Shown here: in pieces, positions 61,050 through 64,000 of the stretch
Position numbering within the stretch: position 1 is the stretch's first letter
How the letters are laid out: every line of letters begins with the position of its first letter
NCBI GenBank assembly: GCA_013036995.1
Contig: JAAOXG010000020.1
Span: 124,001 to 188,000, forward strand
Length of the DNA stretch: 64,000 nt
Reading direction: 5' to 3'
Source of the DNA: Lacrimispora defluvii
GTDB lineage: Bacteria; Bacillota; Clostridia; Lachnospirales; Lachnospiraceae
Notes under the pieces: generated by a model
The model's input: the letters and a program-made list of their open reading frames with translations, nothing else
What the model was told of the DNA's origin: nothing
Databases searched by the model: none
Position numbers and translations under genes: made by a program

Positions 61050-61928
61050 ATGAACAGAAAAAAAATATACCCCTGGTACTATGCTGCGGGAGCAGCCATT
61101 CTCTTCTTTCTCCTGTATTTTCTTCCGGGAGTGCTTGGAATTGCCTATTCCTTTACAGACTGGAATAATTTCAGCGATGAGATACATTTTGTAGGGCTTG
61201 ATAACTATAAAACGGTTTTTCGTGGAAATTCGGAATATATGAAATACATATTGAATACCCTTTGGTTTACAATTGCAACAACGGTTTTAAAAACGGTTGT
61301 GGGCCTGGCACTGGGGCTTGTGTTAACCCAGACCTTTATTAAGGGGAAAAATCTCCACCGTATGATCATATTTTCACCCCAGGTTATGTCCTATCTGGTG
61401 GTAGGTCTGGTTTTTCGCAGCATGCTTCATCCAACCACAGGCTTTTTAAATAATTTCTTAAGAGGAATTGGTTTCGGAGGACTGGCAAAGAACTGGCTGA
61501 CTGATTTAAAGCTTGTTTTTCCAACTGTAATCTTAGTTGATACCTGGAAGGGTATGGGATATATAATGGTGATCGTCATTGCGGGGCTGCTTTCTGTAGC
61601 CCCGGAATACTACGAGGCCGCCAGCATTGACGGAGCCAGCTTTTTTAAAAAGTTTACCTGTATTACCCTGCCGCTTTTAAAACCGGTTCTTGTAAATGTA
61701 ACCGTTTTAAATGTGACTTACGGTCTGCGGGTCTTTGATATGATCTATTCCCTGACAAACGGCGGGCCGGGTAATGCAACCGGAGTGATTAATACGGCAG
61801 TGTATAAAGAATTTTCCAAAGGCAATCTGGCCATGGGTACCACTCTTTCCAGCATATTATTTCTTGTAGTTCTATCCCTTTTGTATTTCATTATCTGGTC
61901 TATGGAAAACAAGGAGGTGGAAGTCTGA
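61050..61928 (+). CDS. ABC sugar permease (MalF/UgpA-like)
   Basis: The 292-residue permease has six TM segments (LYFLPGVLGIAYSFTDWNNF) and the EAA loop YYEAASIDGASFFKKFTCITLPLLKP that contacts an ATPase encoded elsewhere. Its last base overlaps the next start. Confidence 0.92.
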   Translation: MNRKKIYPWYYAAGAAILFFLLYFLPGVLGIAYSFTDWNNFSDEIHFVGLDNYKTVFRGNSEYMKYILNTLWFTIATTVLKTVVGLALGLVLTQTFIKGKNLHRMIIFSPQVMSYLVVGLVFRSMLHPTTGFLNNFLRGIGFGGLAKNWLTDLKLVFPTVILVDTWKGMGYIMVIVIAGLLSVAPEYYEAASIDGASFFKKFTCITLPLLKPVLVNVTVLNVTYGLRVFDMIYSLTNGGPGNATGVINTAVYKEFSKGNLAMGTTLSSILFLVVLSLLYFIIWSMENKEVEV

Positions 61929-62746
61929 TGAAGAAGAGTATTGTATCCATTGTGGGTAATCTGGTCTCATTTGTAATCAGCCTGATTGTATTGCTTCCTC
62001 TGGCAGTCTTATTTATCAATTCTTTTAAAACCTCAGCGGAAGCCAACCGGATGACCCTTTCTCTTCCGAAAAAATGGGTGGTTGAAAATTATGTTACGGT
62101 GGTAGAGAAAGGAAAGCTGTTTTCGTCTTTTTTAAACGGTATTCTATATGCTTCCTGCAGCGTTGTAATAATTGTTATTCTTGTGTCCGCAGCCGCTTTT
62201 GTAATTTCCAGGAATCAGAAAGGGATTAACCGCTTTTTGTATTATTTTATTATTTCCGGCATTGCAGTTCCTATTAATAACGTGGCATTGATGAAGGTTC
62301 TTCAGGTTCTGCATCTGGTAAATACCCGGATTGGTATTATTCTTTTATATGCTGCAATAAATATTCCTTTAAGTCTTTTTCTTTCCTTTGGATTCATTGC
62401 CACGATTCCCAGGGAGATTGATGAAGCGGCGGTGATTGACGGGTGCAGTCCAAGACAGCTGTTTCTAAGAGTGATTGTGCCGTTAATCAAGCCCATTATG
62501 TCAACAGTATTCGTATTGGAATTTATGACGGTGTGGAACGACTTCACCATGCCCCTGTATTACTTGAATAATTCGAGAAAATGGCCTATGACGCTTGCTG
62601 TCTACAGCTTTTTCGGAGCATTTGAGAATTCGTGGAATCTGGTGGCAGCCGATATTATTTTAACTTTGGCACCGGTTCTGATCGTATTTATACTGGGCCA
62701 GAAGTATATTGTAGGAGGAGTATCAGCTGGTTCAGTTAAGGGATAA
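61928..62746 (+). CDS. ABC sugar permease (MalG/UgpE-like)
   Basis: The 272-residue permease has six TM segments and the EAA loop IDEAAVIDGCSPRQLFLRVIVPLIKP. No ATP-binding gene is in the operon, so a shared MsmK-type ATPase is expected elsewhere in the genome. Confidence 0.92.
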   Translation: MKKSIVSIVGNLVSFVISLIVLLPLAVLFINSFKTSAEANRMTLSLPKKWVVENYVTVVEKGKLFSSFLNGILYASCSVVIIVILVSAAAFVISRNQKGINRFLYYFIISGIAVPINNVALMKVLQVLHLVNTRIGIILLYAAINIPLSLFLSFGFIATIPREIDEAAVIDGCSPRQLFLRVIVPLIKPIMSTVFVLEFMTVWNDFTMPLYYLNNSRKWPMTLAVYSFFGAFENSWNLVAADIILTLAPVLIVFILGQKYIVGGVSAGSVKG

Positions 62747-62762
62747 GCAACAGGAGGGTTTC

Positions 62763-64000
62763 ATGGAACGGCATGAGATAGAGAAATTAATAAAAGAACT
62801 GACATTGGAAGAAAAGATAGGGATGATACATGGTCAGGGGATTTTTCATACGGGCGGAGTAACGCGTTTTGATATTCCACCGCTCTGGATGTCCGATGGG
62901 CCAATGGGTGTGAGAAGAGAGCTTGAAGATGATAACTGGAATCCCAGCGGGACTACAGATGATTTTGTTTCCTATTTACCGTCTAATACGGCTCTCGCAT
63001 GTACATGGAACCGCAGACAGGCAGAACAGATGGGACGTGTTTTGGGAGCAGAGGCAAGGGGAAGGGGAAAGGATGTAATCCTGGCTCCGGGAATCAATAT
63101 AATCCGCACCCCCCTTTGCGGCCGCAATTTTGAATATATGAGTGAAGACCCATATCTGACTGCCCAGCTGGCAGTTCCGCTGATAAGAGGAATTCAGGAA
63201 AATGATACAGCAGCCTGTGTAAAGCATTTTGCGGTGAACAATCAGGAAACAAACCGGCTTACTGTCAGCGTGGAGGTTTGTGAACGGGCGCTGAGGGAAA
63301 TCTACCTGCCAGGTTTTGAAGCAGCAGTAAAAGAGGGAAAGTCCATGACCATTATGGGAGCCTATAATAAGCTGCGGGGAGAATTTTGCTGCCACAACCC
63401 ATACCTTCTTCGGGAGATTCTTCGTAAGGAATGGAATTTTGACGGGGTCGTCATTTCTGACTGGGGCGCTGTTCATAATACAACAGAAGCTGCTTTAGGC
63501 GGGCTTGATATTGAAATGTCAGTTACCAACGATTTTGATGATTATTATATGGCAGATCCACTTTACAAAAAGGTGTTGGAAAAAGAAGTGGATGAGGAAA
63601 TTATAAATGAGAAGGTCAGACATATTCTTATTTTAATGAATCACCTGTCCATGCTTGGAGAGGAAAGAAAAAACAGAACTCCAGGTGTGTTTAATATTTC
63701 AGCTCATCAGGAAGGGATCCGTTCCTGCGGGGAAGAAGCGGTGGTTCTGCTGAAAAATGAAGATGATCGGCTCCCCATAATGCTGGAAGGAAAGAAGCGT
63801 CTGGCAATCATTGGTGAAAATGCAGCCGCACTCCATGCCCCTGGAGGCGGAAGTGCCGGAATCAAAGCATTGTATGAGATTTCGCCTCTCATGGGGCTTA
63901 AGATTGAGGCTGGCGGTAACATAGCAGTGGATTATGAACTCGGAGTGGGACCAGAGGGTCTTAAAAAGGCTGGGATTCTGGCAGCAGAATGTGAGGATGT
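62763..64000 (+). CDS. GH3 beta-glycosidase, 3' end beyond window
   Basis: Translation from the ATG at 62763 (SD AGGAGGG) reads open to the window end, 412 residues so far. GH3 blocks are clear: PPLWMSDGPMGVR, GKDVILAPGINIIRTPLCGRNFEYMSEDP, CVKHFAVNNQETNR and GVVISDWGA with nucleophile D233. The second domain begins after about residue 320. It has no signal peptide, so it cleaves imported oligosaccharides (beta-glucosides or xylosides) in the cytoplasm. Confidence 0.93.
   Translation, partial: MERHEIEKLIKELTLEEKIGMIHGQGIFHTGGVTRFDIPPLWMSDGPMGVRRELEDDNWNPSGTTDDFVSYLPSNTALACTWNRRQAEQMGRVLGAEARGRGKDVILAPGINIIRTPLCGRNFEYMSEDPYLTAQLAVPLIRGIQENDTAACVKHFAVNNQETNRLTVSVEVCERALREIYLPGFEAAVKEGKSMTIMGAYNKLRGEFCCHNPYLLREILRKEWNFDGVVISDWGAVHNTTEAALGGLDIEMSVTNDFDDYYMADPLYKKVLEKEVDEEIINEKVRHILILMNHLSMLGEERKNRTPGVFNISAHQEGIRSCGEEAVVLLKNEDDRLPIMLEGKKRLAIIGENAAALHAPGGGSAGIKALYEISPLMGLKIEAGGNIAVDYELGVGPEGLKKAGILAAECED

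Overview
The window looks like chromosome of a low-to-moderate GC Gram-positive anaerobe of the class Clostridia, most likely Lachnospiraceae (Lacrimispora or 'Clostridium' type). The case rests on consensus sigma-A promoters, strong AGGAGG-type ribosome sites, U-tailed terminators, a water-forming NADH oxidase, a superoxide reductase, YesM/YesN regulators and many solute-binding lipoproteins. No phage, transposase, CRISPR array or plasmid function was seen.

Layout. 1-859: end of a GH13 glucanohydrolase. 948-2712: tRNA-Tyr, NADH oxidase and tRNA-Leu. 2847-7855: an IclR regulator divergent from an IlvD/Edd dehydratase, a GntP permease and a DapA-family aldolase, the same set as E. coli yjhIHGF (non-phosphorylative sugar-acid breakdown). 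7878-12518: a two-component system divergent from a BcrABC/CprABC-like ABC exporter. 12702-14669: a chemoreceptor, followed by a gene remnant and an unannotated mini transcription unit. 15132-19603: superoxide reductase, a helical stress-type protein, a cation/proton antiporter under a fluoride riboswitch, and a PadR-controlled flavodoxin/SCP2-like/membrane fusion. 19765-19949: tRNA-Phe and tRNA-Gly. 20409-32171: an aldehyde dehydrogenase, then a ten-gene run: cysteine-desulfidase-like enzyme, complete Liv ABC transporter, DhaK, DhaL, ATC-hydrolase-like protein and a GAF/PAS/Fis regulator whose AAA+ domain has decayed.

32592-46999 is a large catabolic island with three GntR regulators: an IT-superfamily permease, a lone hydantoinase/oxoprolinase subunit, a HExxH zincin-like protein, YiaK and YiaL homologues, a cyclase-family hydrolase, a ketopantoate-reductase-like enzyme, a DapA-family aldolase, a zinc alcohol dehydrogenase, an M28 peptidase-like hydrolase, a second YiaL homologue and an SDR. 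Its logic (import, amide or lactone opening, redox steps, retro-aldol cleavage) suggests use of a sugar acid or a sugar-acid conjugate; the substrate cannot be read from sequence. 47251-53271: a lipoprotein and a BMP/NupOPQ-type nucleoside importer led by a TetR gene. 53606-56863: tRNA-Gly, a headless binding-protein gene, a DUF6886 gene split by a stop codon, an isochorismatase-fold hydrolase and a GyrI-like protein. 56894-64000: YesN/YesM regulators divergent from an oligosaccharide ABC transporter and a GH3 glycosidase that runs off the window.

The strongest items for follow-up are the fluoride riboswitch upstream of the antiporter, the Liv/DhaKL/ATC-hydrolase operon with its degenerate regulator, the sugar-acid/amide island, the mini transcription unit near 15 kb, and several very clear operator palindromes. 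Family assignments come from recognising sequence motifs by eye; no database search was run.
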